Assembly (NCBI GenBank): GCA_030637025.1
Contig: DAOVVV010000055.1
Span: forward strand, 1-9,940
Length of the DNA stretch: 9,940 nt
Source of the DNA: JAGLHV01 sp023143305 [NCBI: Clostridia bacterium]
GTDB lineage: Bacteria > CBDUZB01 > JAGLHV01
Direction: 5' to 3'
Shown: positions 1 through 6,555 of the stretch, piece by piece
Numbering within the stretch: position 1 is the first letter of the stretch
Layout: the number at the start of each line of letters is the position of its first letter
Notes under the pieces: model-generated
The model's input: the letters and a program-made list of their open reading frames with translations, nothing else
What the model was told of the DNA's origin: nothing
Databases searched by the model: none
Made by a program: the position numbers and the translations under genes

Positions 1-230
1 AAATTATGCGTCCAGAGAAAAACATGTTTTGCCTTTGTTCTACCCTCCCCTTCTTAATCTCTAGAATAAAGGTAAAATGTGTTTTGAACGATATAGCAAA
101 TTTTAGTAAAAACAAGCGTAAAAAAAATAAGCTTGTCTGAGCAAAGCGAGTTGCTTATTTTTAGCTTGTTTTTGCGTGCCCGCAGGGTAAAATTATGCGT
201 TTAGAGAAAAACATATTTTGCCTTTGTTCT
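1..230. repeat. Imperfect 41-base direct repeat pair (1-41 and 190-230)
   Basis: Bases 1-41 and 190-230 match at 38 of 41 positions without gaps; both begin AAATTATGCG and end TTTGCCTTTGTTCT. The three differences are CC to TT at positions 12-13 and one G to A. Similarity continues weakly into C/T-rich sequence on the right of each copy. The second copy ends about 11 bases from the stop codon of the sixA-like gene. The 148 bases between the copies hold a long inverted repeat, so the whole could be a small non-coding element or a duplicated intergenic module. No open reading frame of note lies here. Confidence 0.75.
108..173. repeat. Long imperfect inverted repeat, possible bidirectional terminator
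   Basis: AAAAACAAGC at 108-117 is the exact reverse complement of GCTTGTTTTT at 164-173, and AAATAAGC (125-132) pairs with GCTTATTT (153-160). Read on the minus strand, the outer arm ends in a T run about 70 bases downstream of the sixA-like stop codon, so it could act as a factor-independent terminator. The loop holds TGAGCAAAGCGAGTTGCT (138-155), which matches 15 of 18 bases of a palindromic stretch at 6706-6723. A dispersed REP-like element is therefore an equally good reading. Confidence 0.5.
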
Positions 231-241
231 CCCCCCCTTTC

Positions 242-712
242 TCACCCAAAAATTAATTCCGGTATTACCTCCCAGACCAAATGCCACTCCTCACCTTCCC
301 GCCTGAGACATACAACCCCGCCCGAAGAAAAATCAATTAATCTCTTATATTCAGAATTAACCAGTAATAAAGAGCTGAGCTTCTGTAAAAAAGGAAGATG
401 TCCGACAATCATTAAATGGTCAGCTTCTTTTTTAATTATTTCCTTTAATAAATTATTTACCGGATCATTGGGAAAAAGGTCATCTCTTTCCATTATGTTT
501 TGTTTATCGATTTTGATTATTTCTGCCAGAATTTGTGCTGTTTGAACAGCCCGGGTCTTTTTACTCTGCCAGAGAATATCTATTTTAATCCCTGCTTCTT
601 TTAAAAATTTACCTATTTTAAAGACATCCGCTTTGCCTTTCTGGCTAAGCGGACGAGTGGGAAATAATTCACTACCCATTGCTTCTCCATGCCGCACTAA
701 ATATAAATTCAT
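242..712 (-). CDS. sixA: SixA-type phosphohistidine phosphatase (histidine phosphatase superfamily)
   Basis: This 156-residue cytoplasmic protein is close to the roughly 160 residues usual for SixA, which removes phosphate from histidine on phosphotransfer proteins. The N-terminus LYLVRHGEA gives the superfamily RHG motif, with R7 and the phospho-accepting H8. SxxxRAxQTA follows at 50-59 (R54), and the second catalytic histidine is H105 in MIVGHLPFL. PLSQKGK (21-27) is the usual 'PLT/S-xxG' segment. The ATG at 712 is preceded by AGGGG on the minus strand with about 7 bases of spacing. A good minus-strand promoter lies at 757-785. The gene is transcribed divergently from the amidase and no histidine kinase or PTS gene is in view, so the partner is unknown. 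Other small histidine phosphatases are the main alternative, but length and motifs favour SixA. Confidence 0.85.
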   Translation of the reverse strand: MNLYLVRHGEAMGSELFPTRPLSQKGKADVFKIGKFLKEAGIKIDILWQSKKTRAVQTAQILAEIIKIDKQNIMERDDLFPNDPVNNLLKEIIKKEADHLMIVGHLPFLQKLSSLLLVNSEYKRLIDFSSGGVVCLRREGEEWHLVWEVIPELIFG

Positions 713-756
713 AATTTTTCCCCTTTTCTTTTTCTTAATTTCTAAATATCGAGTTC

Positions 757-785
757 ATTATATCCAATCGATTAGGAATAATCAA
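757..785 (-). promoter_or_regulatory. Sigma-70-like promoter for the sixA-like gene
   Basis: On the minus strand TTGATT (plus 780-785) lies 17 bases upstream of a perfect TATAAT (plus 757-762). Transcription would begin near 750, giving a leader of about 38 bases before the ATG at 712. This is the clearest promoter in the window. Confidence 0.6.
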
Positions 786-845
786 TATTTTTATTTTGAT
801 GTTTTATTAACCAATAATAAAGCATTAAAGGAAACCAAAAATCGT

Positions 846-874
846 TTGACTTTTTTCAATTTTTGATATAGTAT
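846..874 (+). promoter_or_regulatory. Sigma-70-like promoter for the amidase-murI pair
   Basis: TTGACT at 846-851 is followed after 17 bases by TAGTAT (869-874), or after 15 bases by TATAGT (867-872). Either gives a start around 880, some 35 bases before the ATG at 917. It faces away from the sixA-like promoter and does not overlap it. Confidence 0.5.
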
Positions 875-916
875 ATGTAGCATTGTAATTATAAAATAAA
901 AGGAAAAAAGGTTAAA

Positions 917-2566
917 ATGGTAAAAAAAACAACACTTTTGTTTTCCCTTTTAATAATCAGCATTCTAACCATATCCAGTTATTCTCAAAAAAGAATACGG
1001 ATATTCTCTGAAAATCAGTTAACTATTCAACCTAATTTGATTTTAATTGATGGCAAAGGATATTTAAAAGCAACTGATGTAGCCGAAATGTATAATCTCA
1101 AATTAGATTGGTATGGAATCTCTAAAAAACTAATTTTCTCTAAATACAACAAAAAAGTTATTCTTTTCATAGATAGTAAAGAAGTAATTGTTGATAACAT
1201 AAAAAGGAAACTGACTAAATCTCCTTTTTTAGAAGAAAATATGGTAATGGTCCCCTTAGAATTGCTTCTCACCCGTTCTTTTAACGAAACCTTTCAAAAT
1301 TCCACTTTATGGAGCAGAGAAACAAGGACGTTAACTATTACCGAAAAAAACGAGAAAACAGAAGAAAATACTGAAGAAGAAGAATATGAACAAAAAGAAG
1401 AAATAAATATTCTTCCCCCCTGTGTTTTTACTTATCCTGGTTTCACTGAAGTTTTAATTGAAACAATTATCCCCTTACCTTATAATTTAGAAAAAGACAC
1501 AACAGTTTCTTCCTTATGTTTAAACATAACCGGAGGAAAACTTAATATTAAAGAATCCGCTTTAATGGTTAAAGACGGTGTAATAAAAAATATTTCTGCA
1601 CAACAAGAAGAAACTAAAGCTTCTTTAATTATAGAATTTGATAAATTCGCAGGGGAATTTAAAGTATTTAAATCATCAAATCCGGTAGGAATAGTGGTGA
1701 AGACAAAAAACCTTCTCCAGCAAACTACATCTCCGAAAACACCCCTCACCTCACCGGCTGTTGCACAAACACCATCTTTAACCAAAACAACAATATCTCC
1801 CGCTCCATTTTCTCCATCGGTAGGAAAAGAAAAAACAATTCCTTTAGAAGAAATCATGACCGCTCTTCCTTCTCATCTCAAAATTAAAACTATAGTTATC
1901 GATCCCGGTCACGGAGGTAAAGATCCCGGCGCTGTCGGTCCTGATGGGACAAAAGAGAAAGATCTGGTTTTAGACGTAGCTAAAAGATTAGCTAAAATGA
2001 TTCGAAAAAAACTGCATATTAAGGTAATCCTAACAAGATACGACGATACATTTATCCCCTTAGCCGTTCGCACTCAAATCGCTAATGAAAAAAATGCAGA
2101 TCTCTTTATCAGTATCCATGTTAATGCCTCCCTTTCTCCCAAAACCAAGGGTTTCGAAATTTATTTCTTATCAGAAAAAGCATCTGATAAAGAAGCGGAA
2201 GCTGTAGCCAATATGGAAAATTCAGTAATTGCTATGGAAGACCCATCTCCTAAATTGAACGAATTAATGACTATTCTCTGGTCAATGACCCTTAACAAAT
2301 TCATGAACAACTCCTCACTACTCTGTTCTTTAATCAGCAGAGAAGTAAGTCTAATGCATTTAGGTATAGAAAATCGCGGGGTAAAGCAGGCAGCATTTCA
2401 TGTCTTGCGAGGCACAAAAATGCCTGCGGTTTTAGTAGAATTAGGATTCCTTTCCAATAAAGGCGAAGAAAGAAAACTTAAAAGCAGAAATTTTAGAAAA
2501 AAAATGACCGAGGCAATATATAAAGGAATCTTTCGTTATAAAAAACAATTAGCTGCGAAAATATAA
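917..2566 (+). CDS. Secreted N-acetylmuramoyl-L-alanine amidase (Amidase_3) with two N-terminal accessory domains
   Basis: This enzyme cleaves the bond between N-acetylmuramate and L-alanine in peptidoglycan, in the periplasm. Residues 1-23 form a signal peptide (KK, then a hydrophobic run, SYSQ). Residues about 35-142 resemble the copper-amine-oxidase N-terminal-like domain common on wall enzymes (LILIDGKGYLKATDVAEM, MVMVPLELLL). A Glu-rich linker spans 143-163, an AMIN-like beta domain about 170-265, and a Pro/Thr/Ser-rich linker about 269-305. The zinc amidase domain is 322-545: H332 in DPGHGG, E347 in KEKDL, H401 in SIHVNA, and catalytic E508 in LVELGFLSN, so it is complete. AAAAGG lies 5 bases before the ATG. 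The murI gene follows after 29 bases, suggesting a cell-wall operon. The domain order matches AmiA/B/C-like proteins, but which paralogue it is cannot be told. Confidence 0.93.
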   Translation: MVKKTTLLFSLLIISILTISSYSQKRIRIFSENQLTIQPNLILIDGKGYLKATDVAEMYNLKLDWYGISKKLIFSKYNKKVILFIDSKEVIVDNIKRKLTKSPFLEENMVMVPLELLLTRSFNETFQNSTLWSRETRTLTITEKNEKTEENTEEEEYEQKEEINILPPCVFTYPGFTEVLIETIIPLPYNLEKDTTVSSLCLNITGGKLNIKESALMVKDGVIKNISAQQEETKASLIIEFDKFAGEFKVFKSSNPVGIVVKTKNLLQQTTSPKTPLTSPAVAQTPSLTKTTISPAPFSPSVGKEKTIPLEEIMTALPSHLKIKTIVIDPGHGGKDPGAVGPDGTKEKDLVLDVAKRLAKMIRKKLHIKVILTRYDDTFIPLAVRTQIANEKNADLFISIHVNASLSPKTKGFEIYFLSEKASDKEAEAVANMENSVIAMEDPSPKLNELMTILWSMTLNKFMNNSSLLCSLISREVSLMHLGIENRGVKQAAFHVLRGTKMPAVLVELGFLSNKGEERKLKSRNFRKKMTEAIYKGIFRYKKQLAAKI

Positions 2567-2595
2567 AAAAATTTACTAACCTGGGTATTTCATTA

Positions 2596-3393
2596 ATGAA
2601 AAAAGCAATCGGTGTTTTTGATTCGGGAGTGGGCGGATTAACCGTTACCTCACAGATTATTAAATATTTACCACACGAAAATATTATTTATTTTGGTGAT
2701 ACTGCTCATCTTCCTTATGGGTCAAAATCAAAAAAAACAGTCACCCGTTTCTCATTAAAAATTACTGATTTTCTCATTAAACATAACATTAAATTACTTG
2801 TAGTTGCCTGTAATACAGCTTCTGCCTTAGGGCTTAACAGCCTTAAACAAAAATTTACCATACCTGTTGTAGGTGTTATCAACCCAGGAGCTAAAGCAGC
2901 AATAAAAGCAAGTAAAAATAAAAAAATAGGCATAATCGGAACCGATGCTACTATTAAAAGTGATGTTTACAAAAAAGCTCTACAAAAACTCGACTCTAAA
3001 ATAAAAGTCTATAATCGTCCCTGCCCTTTATTTGTTCCCCTGATAGAGGAAGGATGGATCAATCATAATATCACCTATCTGATAGCTGAGCAATATCTTA
3101 AATTTTTTAAAAATAAAAATATTGATACCCTTATTTTAGGCTGCACTCATTATCCCTTACTTAAGGGTGTAATCATTAAGATAATGGGAAAAAGAGTTAC
3201 TTTAATTGATTCTGCACAGGAAACAGCTAAAGAGGTAAAATCCTTGCTGGAAAAAGAAAACAATTTTATTACTCAAAACAATTATAAACCTCAATACAAA
3301 TTTTTTGTAAGCGATGCACCATTAAAATTTAAACATTCAGGCGAAAAGTTTCTAAAACGAAAAATATTTTCGGTAAAACAGGTAGAGTTGTAA
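2596..3393 (+). CDS. murI: Glutamate racemase MurI
   Basis: This cytoplasmic enzyme interconverts L- and D-glutamate and supplies D-Glu for UDP-MurNAc-peptide synthesis. At 265 residues it has the normal length. The family signatures are intact: IGVFDSGVGGLTV (D9, S10), YFGDTAHLPYG (32-42), ACNTAS with the first catalytic cysteine C72, and LGCTHYPLL with the second, C183, followed by H185. The start ATG at 2596 has no convincing Shine-Dalgarno, only GGG about 9 bases upstream. It lies just 29 bases after the amidase stop, so it is probably co-transcribed with the amidase and may depend on re-initiation. No separate promoter is visible in the short gap. The downstream gap is filled with repeats. 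Confidence 0.96.
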   Translation: MKKAIGVFDSGVGGLTVTSQIIKYLPHENIIYFGDTAHLPYGSKSKKTVTRFSLKITDFLIKHNIKLLVVACNTASALGLNSLKQKFTIPVVGVINPGAKAAIKASKNKKIGIIGTDATIKSDVYKKALQKLDSKIKVYNRPCPLFVPLIEEGWINHNITYLIAEQYLKFFKNKNIDTLILGCTHYPLLKGVIIKIMGKRVTLIDSAQETAKEVKSLLEKENNFITQNNYKPQYKFFVSDAPLKFKHSGEKFLKRKIFSVKQVEL

Positions 3394-3409
3394 AGACAGA
3401 CAACAGACA

Positions 3410-3541
3410 GTCCATAGTCCACAGTCGATAGTCCATAGATAACAGATAAAAGATAAAGACAGTTAAAAGACAAACAAAAGTCCATAGTCGACAGTCCATA
3501 GATAACAGATAACAGATAAAAGATAAAGACAGTTAAAAGAC
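3410..3541. repeat. 70-base tandem duplication of GTCCATAG/ACAGATAAAAG sequence
   Basis: Bases 3441-3471 and 3511-3541 are identical (31 bases) at an exact offset of 70. The preceding 30 bases of each unit are similar but rearranged, containing two or three GTCCATAG/GTCGATAG-type words each. Copy 1 spans about 3410-3471 and copy 2 about 3480-3541, separated by CAAACAAAA-like sequence. Confidence 0.8.
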
Positions 3542-3555
3542 GGTTGAATTGCCTG

Positions 3556-3576
3556 TCCGCCAGTCTGTAAGGCGGA
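3556..3576. terminator. Small GC-rich hairpin, possible weak terminator after murI
   Basis: TCCGCC (3556-3561) pairs with GGCGGA (3571-3576) around a 9-base loop, in otherwise AT-rich DNA. It is followed only by GTTTAAATT, without a long T run, so a terminator is possible but a REP-like repeat piece is just as likely. It lies 163 bases after the murI stop. Confidence 0.3.
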
Positions 3577-3618
3577 GTTTAAATTAGTTAAATTGGTTAA
3601 AGACAAAAGAAAAGTACA

Positions 3619-3651
3619 GGCACAAAGGCATCAAGGCACAGAGGCACAAAG
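3619..3651. repeat. Degenerate octamer array, four GGCACAAA-type units
   Basis: Four consecutive 8-base units read GGCACAAA, GGCATCAA, GGCACAGA, GGCACAAA. Two internal units have drifted by one or two bases. The same octamer occurs six times without error at 9820-9867. Confidence 0.8.
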
Positions 3652-3716
3652 TTAAAAGATAAAGAATAAATTCAAAACAAAAAAACAAAAGACAAAAATA
3701 AAAGAAAAGGACAATT

Positions 3717-3740
3717 ATGAAAAGAGGGAAAGATGTTTGA
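3717..3740 (+). CDS. Possible seven-codon leader ORF overlapping the queD start
   Basis: ATG at 3717 opens a seven-codon frame (MKRGKDV) ending in TGA at 3738-3740, eight bases into queD in another frame. It has a better Shine-Dalgarno (AAAAGGA at 3706-3712, about 5 bases spacing) than many genes here. If translated it would bring ribosomes to the queD ATG at 3733 by coupling. It may equally be chance in an A/G-rich stretch; there is no sequence family to support it. Confidence 0.25.
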   Translation: MKRGKDV

Positions 3741-4107
3741 ATTAATGGTTGAAACCCATTTCAATGCTGCCCATAAATTAAGAAATTATAAAGGAAAATG
3801 TGAAAAATTACATGGGCACAACTGGAAAATAGCGGTTTTTCTAAAGGGCACTAAACTGAACAAAACAGGAATGATTATGGATTTCGGTCAAATAAAAGAA
3901 GAAATAAAAAAAATAACTAAAAAACTTGATCATGCTTATTTAAACACTACCTCTCCTTTTAATAAAATCAATCCCACTTCAGAAAACATTGCTCAATACA
4001 TATTTAAAAAAATGAATTCTCTTATAAAAAAACAACAATGCGAAGTATCCAAAGTAACCGTGTGGGAAACAGAAAAAAACTGCGCTACGTATTTCCGGGA
4101 AGATTAA
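3733..4107 (+). CDS. queD: 6-carboxy-5,6,7,8-tetrahydropterin synthase QueD
   Basis: QueD converts 7,8-dihydroneopterin triphosphate to 6-carboxytetrahydropterin, the first committed step of 7-deazaguanine synthesis. The 124-residue length is typical. Zinc ligands are H14 (NAAHKL), H27 and H29 (KLHGHNW). The catalytic cysteine is C23 in KCEKLHGH, which separates QueD from folate-type PTPS enzymes. D50 in MIMDFG, LDHAYLN (65-71, D66/H67), PTSEN (81-85) and E112 in VWETEKN complete the active site. The ATG has GAGGG 4 bases upstream and may be coupled to the small frame at 3717. queC follows after 8 bases. The folE gene for the GTP cyclohydrolase step is not in the window. Confidence 0.95.
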   Translation: MFELMVETHFNAAHKLRNYKGKCEKLHGHNWKIAVFLKGTKLNKTGMIMDFGQIKEEIKKITKKLDHAYLNTTSPFNKINPTSENIAQYIFKKMNSLIKKQQCEVSKVTVWETEKNCATYFRED

Positions 4108-4115
4108 TATAAAAA

Positions 4116-4805
4116 ATGAAAAACAAAAAAGCAGTCGTTCTTTTAAGCGGAGGCATAGATTCTTCTACTACCCTTTATATTGCCCTAAAAAAAGGGTATG
4201 ACTGTTTTTGCCTTATTTTTGATTATGGACAAAAACACAAAAAAGAAATTCAATATGCTAAGAAAATTGCTAAAGGAGCAAAGTGCCCATATGAAATCAT
4301 CCATTTTCAACTTCCCTGGAAAGGCACATCATTGTTAGATAAAAAATTAAGTATCCCCAAAAACCGGACTACACAGCAAATAAAAAAAGAAATTCCTTCT
4401 ACTTATGTCCCGGCACGTAACACTATATTTTTAAGTTTTGCCCTTTCTTTTGCTGAAGCAATAAATGCCGAAGTAGTTTTTAACGGAGCAAATGCCATAG
4501 ATTACTCCGGATATCCTGATTGCCGGCCGGAATATTTTTCTGCTTTAGGAAAAGTTGCCTGTTTAGGAACTAAAAAAGGTATTGAAGGCAAAAGCATAAA
4601 ATTTTTAACCCCATTAATAAAAATGACCAAAACCGAAATAATAAAAACAGGTATAAACTTAAAAGTTCCTTACCGGTTAACCTGGTCCTGTTATCAAGGA
4701 GGCAGGAAACCTTGCCAAAAATGTGATAGTTGTCTATTACGGATAAAAGGATTTAAGGAATTAGGAATCACTGATCCTTTATTATCCACATCTATTAAAC
4801 TATGA
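4116..4805 (+). CDS. queC: 7-cyano-7-deazaguanine synthase QueC
   Basis: QueC uses ATP and ammonia to turn 7-carboxy-7-deazaguanine into preQ0. The PP-loop ATPase motif SGGIDSST sits at 11-18, DYGQKHKKE at 36-44 and VPARNT at 98-103. The C-terminal zinc site has all four cysteines, C192, C200, C203 and C206 (SCYQGG...CQKCDSC). At 229 residues it is full length. The ATG at 4116 has no close Shine-Dalgarno; GGAAG lies about 14 bases upstream at the end of queD, so translation is probably coupled to queD. Its stop overlaps the queE start in the sequence ATGA. Confidence 0.96.
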   Translation: MKNKKAVVLLSGGIDSSTTLYIALKKGYDCFCLIFDYGQKHKKEIQYAKKIAKGAKCPYEIIHFQLPWKGTSLLDKKLSIPKNRTTQQIKKEIPSTYVPARNTIFLSFALSFAEAINAEVVFNGANAIDYSGYPDCRPEYFSALGKVACLGTKKGIEGKSIKFLTPLIKMTKTEIIKTGINLKVPYRLTWSCYQGGRKPCQKCDSCLLRIKGFKELGITDPLLSTSIKL

Positions 4806-5557
4806 AAATAAACCAATTTAAAAAATTAGATATTCAGGAAGTCTTTTCCAGTATTCAGGGAGAAGGAATTTTTGTGGGAGAAAAACAAATTTTCATCCGG
4901 TTTTCCAGATGTAATCTCCGGCCGGGATGCAGTTACTGCGATACCAAAATTAAACCGTTGAACAATACTTTTTCTTTAAATCCGGCAAAAAATAAAACAG
5001 AAATTAAAAATGCAATTAACCAGTTAATAAAATTAATTAAAAATCTGGAAACTACCAGTGGCCCCCACCACTCTGTATCTCTCACGGGGGGAGAACCCCT
5101 GCTGTATGTTGACTATCTTGCTTTACTCATTTCGCAAATAAAAAAAATGAAATTAAAAACATATTTAGAAACTAACGGAACCTGTTATAAACAGTTTGAA
5201 AAAATTAAAAATAAAATTGATATTTTAGCTATGGATATTAAATTACCTACTGACTGCAGAAAAAGTTACTGGAGAGAACATAAAAAATTTTTAACTTTAG
5301 CTAACAATAAAAAAATATTCACTTTTATAAAAATTGTTTTAACCGCTAAAACTACTCAACAGGAAATACAAACATCCGTAAAATTAATAGCCGACATTAA
5401 CAAAAACATTCCACTCATTCTTCAACCGGTTACCCCTGTAAAAAAAATATTTCCACCCAAAAACAATATAATCCTTGCTTACCAATCCCTGGCCGGAAAA
5501 CATTTAAAAGAAGTAAGGGTTATTCCCCAAATCCATAAAATATTAGGTCTCAAATAA
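4802..5557 (+). CDS. queE: 7-carboxy-7-deazaguanine synthase QueE (radical SAM)
   Basis: QueE rearranges 6-carboxytetrahydropterin to 7-carboxy-7-deazaguanine using S-adenosylmethionine and a 4Fe-4S cluster. The N-terminus EVFSSIQGEGIFVGEKQIF (13-31) is the family hallmark, SLTGGEPLLY (93-102) the SAM-binding segment, and LETNGT (122-127) and MDIKLP (144-149) further motifs. The cluster cysteines are C37, C43 and C46, spaced CX5CX2C rather than the standard CX3CX2C, through an Arg-Pro-Gly loop; QueE enzymes are known to vary here. At 251 residues it is slightly long. The start overlaps queC by four bases (ATGA) and lacks its own Shine-Dalgarno, a sign of translational coupling. Its 3' end converges on the lipoprotein gene with 21 bases between. 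Confidence 0.94.
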   Translation: MKINQFKKLDIQEVFSSIQGEGIFVGEKQIFIRFSRCNLRPGCSYCDTKIKPLNNTFSLNPAKNKTEIKNAINQLIKLIKNLETTSGPHHSVSLTGGEPLLYVDYLALLISQIKKMKLKTYLETNGTCYKQFEKIKNKIDILAMDIKLPTDCRKSYWREHKKFLTLANNKKIFTFIKIVLTAKTTQQEIQTSVKLIADINKNIPLILQPVTPVKKIFPPKNNIILAYQSLAGKHLKEVRVIPQIHKILGLK

Positions 5558-5578
5558 TAACCCAGGCAAATTCTCTAT

Positions 5579-6355
5579 TTATTCTTCCTTTTTCTTTTTA
5601 AGAGAATTCATCCAGTTTGAAAATTGCTCTTTTTGTTTTGCCCGGCGTTCTCGTTTATAAGCTGCACCGGGAATATTAGGCCCAATTTCGTTTTTGATGA
5701 TTGCTTTAATCTTATTAGTAAACCTTCGGGTAACTTTAACATTATTAAAAATATTGCCGGTTTCTTCCACAGTGTAAGTATCTTCAGCAAAATAATGGGA
5801 TGAAATCGTAGCCGCATAAGCCAATGCAGCCATTTTGCCTAACTTACCGGTTGACCTGCTCCTTCCTACAACCTCTTTAATACGAGCAGTGGAAAAAACC
5901 GAGACATCCGCTGCTACTTTCGGCCTTTTGGTGGAACCCAACCGACCATAGCGCTTTCGTTTTACCTGCTTAGAGGCATTATTTACTATCTTTTGATCAA
6001 CAAGCCTAATAACAGCATCATTTTCAAATTCTTTACGGAATTGTACAAACAACCTACCTTTAGTATTTGCTTTAAGATTTTCAGCAACATCCGTTTCAAA
6101 AAGTGCTACAACAATAGGCTCATTGGATTTCCTTTTTTCGGCTCTGTTTATATCCTCTAAATAAGCAGTTCTTTGTTCTTCTCTTTGCACTTCTTCTTGT
6201 TCCATTTGTTTTGCTTTTTCCGGAGTAGTCCAGGTAGTAACCTTTCTGCCATTTACCACCCGTGTAGTTTTAACCATCCCCGCACACCCCCATAAACAGG
6301 CAAAAATAAACATACACAAACTAAAAACCAATATGCTTTTCTTATTAGTAAACAT
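5579..6355 (-). CDS. Unrecognised basic lipoprotein with lipobox
   Basis: I do not recognise this 258-residue protein. Residues 1-24 are a lipoprotein signal: KK, a hydrophobic stretch, then LWGC with C24 as the likely lipidated residue. A25 follows, with no Asp that would hold it at the inner membrane. Residues 46-78 are charged and Glu-rich, probably a coiled coil. Residues 79-120 (EPIVVALFETDVAENL..., ending AVIRLVD) have the alternating beta/alpha pattern seen in CsgG- or LpoB-like periplasmic domains, an inference from pattern only. A small Gly/Ala-rich hydrophobic patch is at 170-186 and the C-terminus is strongly Lys/Arg-rich. A strong Shine-Dalgarno (AAGGAGGTG at 6358-6366) fixes the start. 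It is transcribed against both flanking operons and so stands alone. Confidence 0.8.
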   Translation of the reverse strand: MFTNKKSILVFSLCMFIFACLWGCAGMVKTTRVVNGRKVTTWTTPEKAKQMEQEEVQREEQRTAYLEDINRAEKRKSNEPIVVALFETDVAENLKANTKGRLFVQFRKEFENDAVIRLVDQKIVNNASKQVKRKRYGRLGSTKRPKVAADVSVFSTARIKEVVGRSRSTGKLGKMAALAYAATISSHYFAEDTYTVEETGNIFNNVKVTRRFTNKIKAIIKNEIGPNIPGAAYKRERRAKQKEQFSNWMNSLKKKKEE

Positions 6356-6357
6356 AA

Positions 6358-6366
6358 CACCTCCTT
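6358..6366 (-). promoter_or_regulatory. Very strong Shine-Dalgarno for the lipoprotein gene
   Basis: On the minus strand AAGGAGGTG stands two bases before the ATG at 6355, with the AGGAGG core at normal spacing. It is a nine-base match to the 16S anti-Shine-Dalgarno and the strongest in the window, suggesting high translation and fixing the start codon. Confidence 0.85.
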
Positions 6367-6381
6367 ATAAAATTAGATAAC

Positions 6382-6404
6382 ATGCCTTTTCCGGCATTTT
6401 TTTT
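6382..6404. terminator. T-tailed hairpin upstream of the lipoprotein gene
   Basis: ATGCC (6382-6386) pairs with GGCAT (6393-6397) around a six-base loop, followed on the plus strand by eight T. It looks like a short plus-strand terminator, yet no plus-strand gene ends nearby. On the minus strand it would form a GGAAAA-loop hairpin in the leader of the lipoprotein mRNA, 16 bases before the Shine-Dalgarno. Confidence 0.4.
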
Positions 6405-6555
6405 ATTTCGCTAGTAATTCCTTGTATATCTTTCTTGCTCATAACAACTTACTTCCCTCTTATAAATTAACACAAACATCAACAAAAATCAATCCCTTTC
6501 AGCATCCCAAAAGAGAACGATATATCTTACCATTTCCATTACCCCCCCTATGTAC

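Larger units (their letters stand above)
3394..3732. repeat. Composite intergenic repeat tract, copy 1
   Basis: This 339-base gap has no gene except a possible seven-codon leader. Its modules in order are a GTCCATAGTC/ACAGATAAAAG tract in 70-base tandem, GACAGTTAAAAGACGGT (3528-3544), a GC-rich hairpin, AATTGGTTAAAGACAAAAGA (3591-3610), an octamer array of the GGCACAAA type, and an A-rich run leading to queD. Several modules recur in the same order at 9683-9940. Bases 3591-3630 match 9792-9831 at 38 of 40 positions without gaps. No promoter for queD stands out. Confidence 0.8.

Noticed and set aside
195-545. Plus-strand open frame of 116 codons
   Set aside because: It lies antisense to the sixA-like gene, whose catalytic motifs are intact; its protein has no recognisable motif.
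1480-1857. Minus-strand 125-codon frame inside the amidase
   Set aside because: It is the complement of the AMIN and linker region of the amidase and has no independent support.
3410-3541. Possible CRISPR array
   Set aside because: Only two units, the 'spacers' are made of the same short words as the repeats, and there are no cas genes.
3600-3732. preQ1 riboswitch before queD
   Set aside because: I could not find the small hairpin and A-rich tail pairing expected of preQ1 aptamers; the sequence is simple repeat and A-rich DNA.
5568-5608. Convergent terminator between queE and the lipoprotein gene (AATTCTCT/AGAGAATT)
   Set aside because: The eight-pair AT-rich stem has a 24-base loop and no adjoining T run, so it is too weak to call.
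5608-5817. Second minus-strand frame inside the lipoprotein gene
   Set aside because: It is a shifted frame of the lipoprotein's 3' part with no start signal; no evidence of a frameshifted gene.
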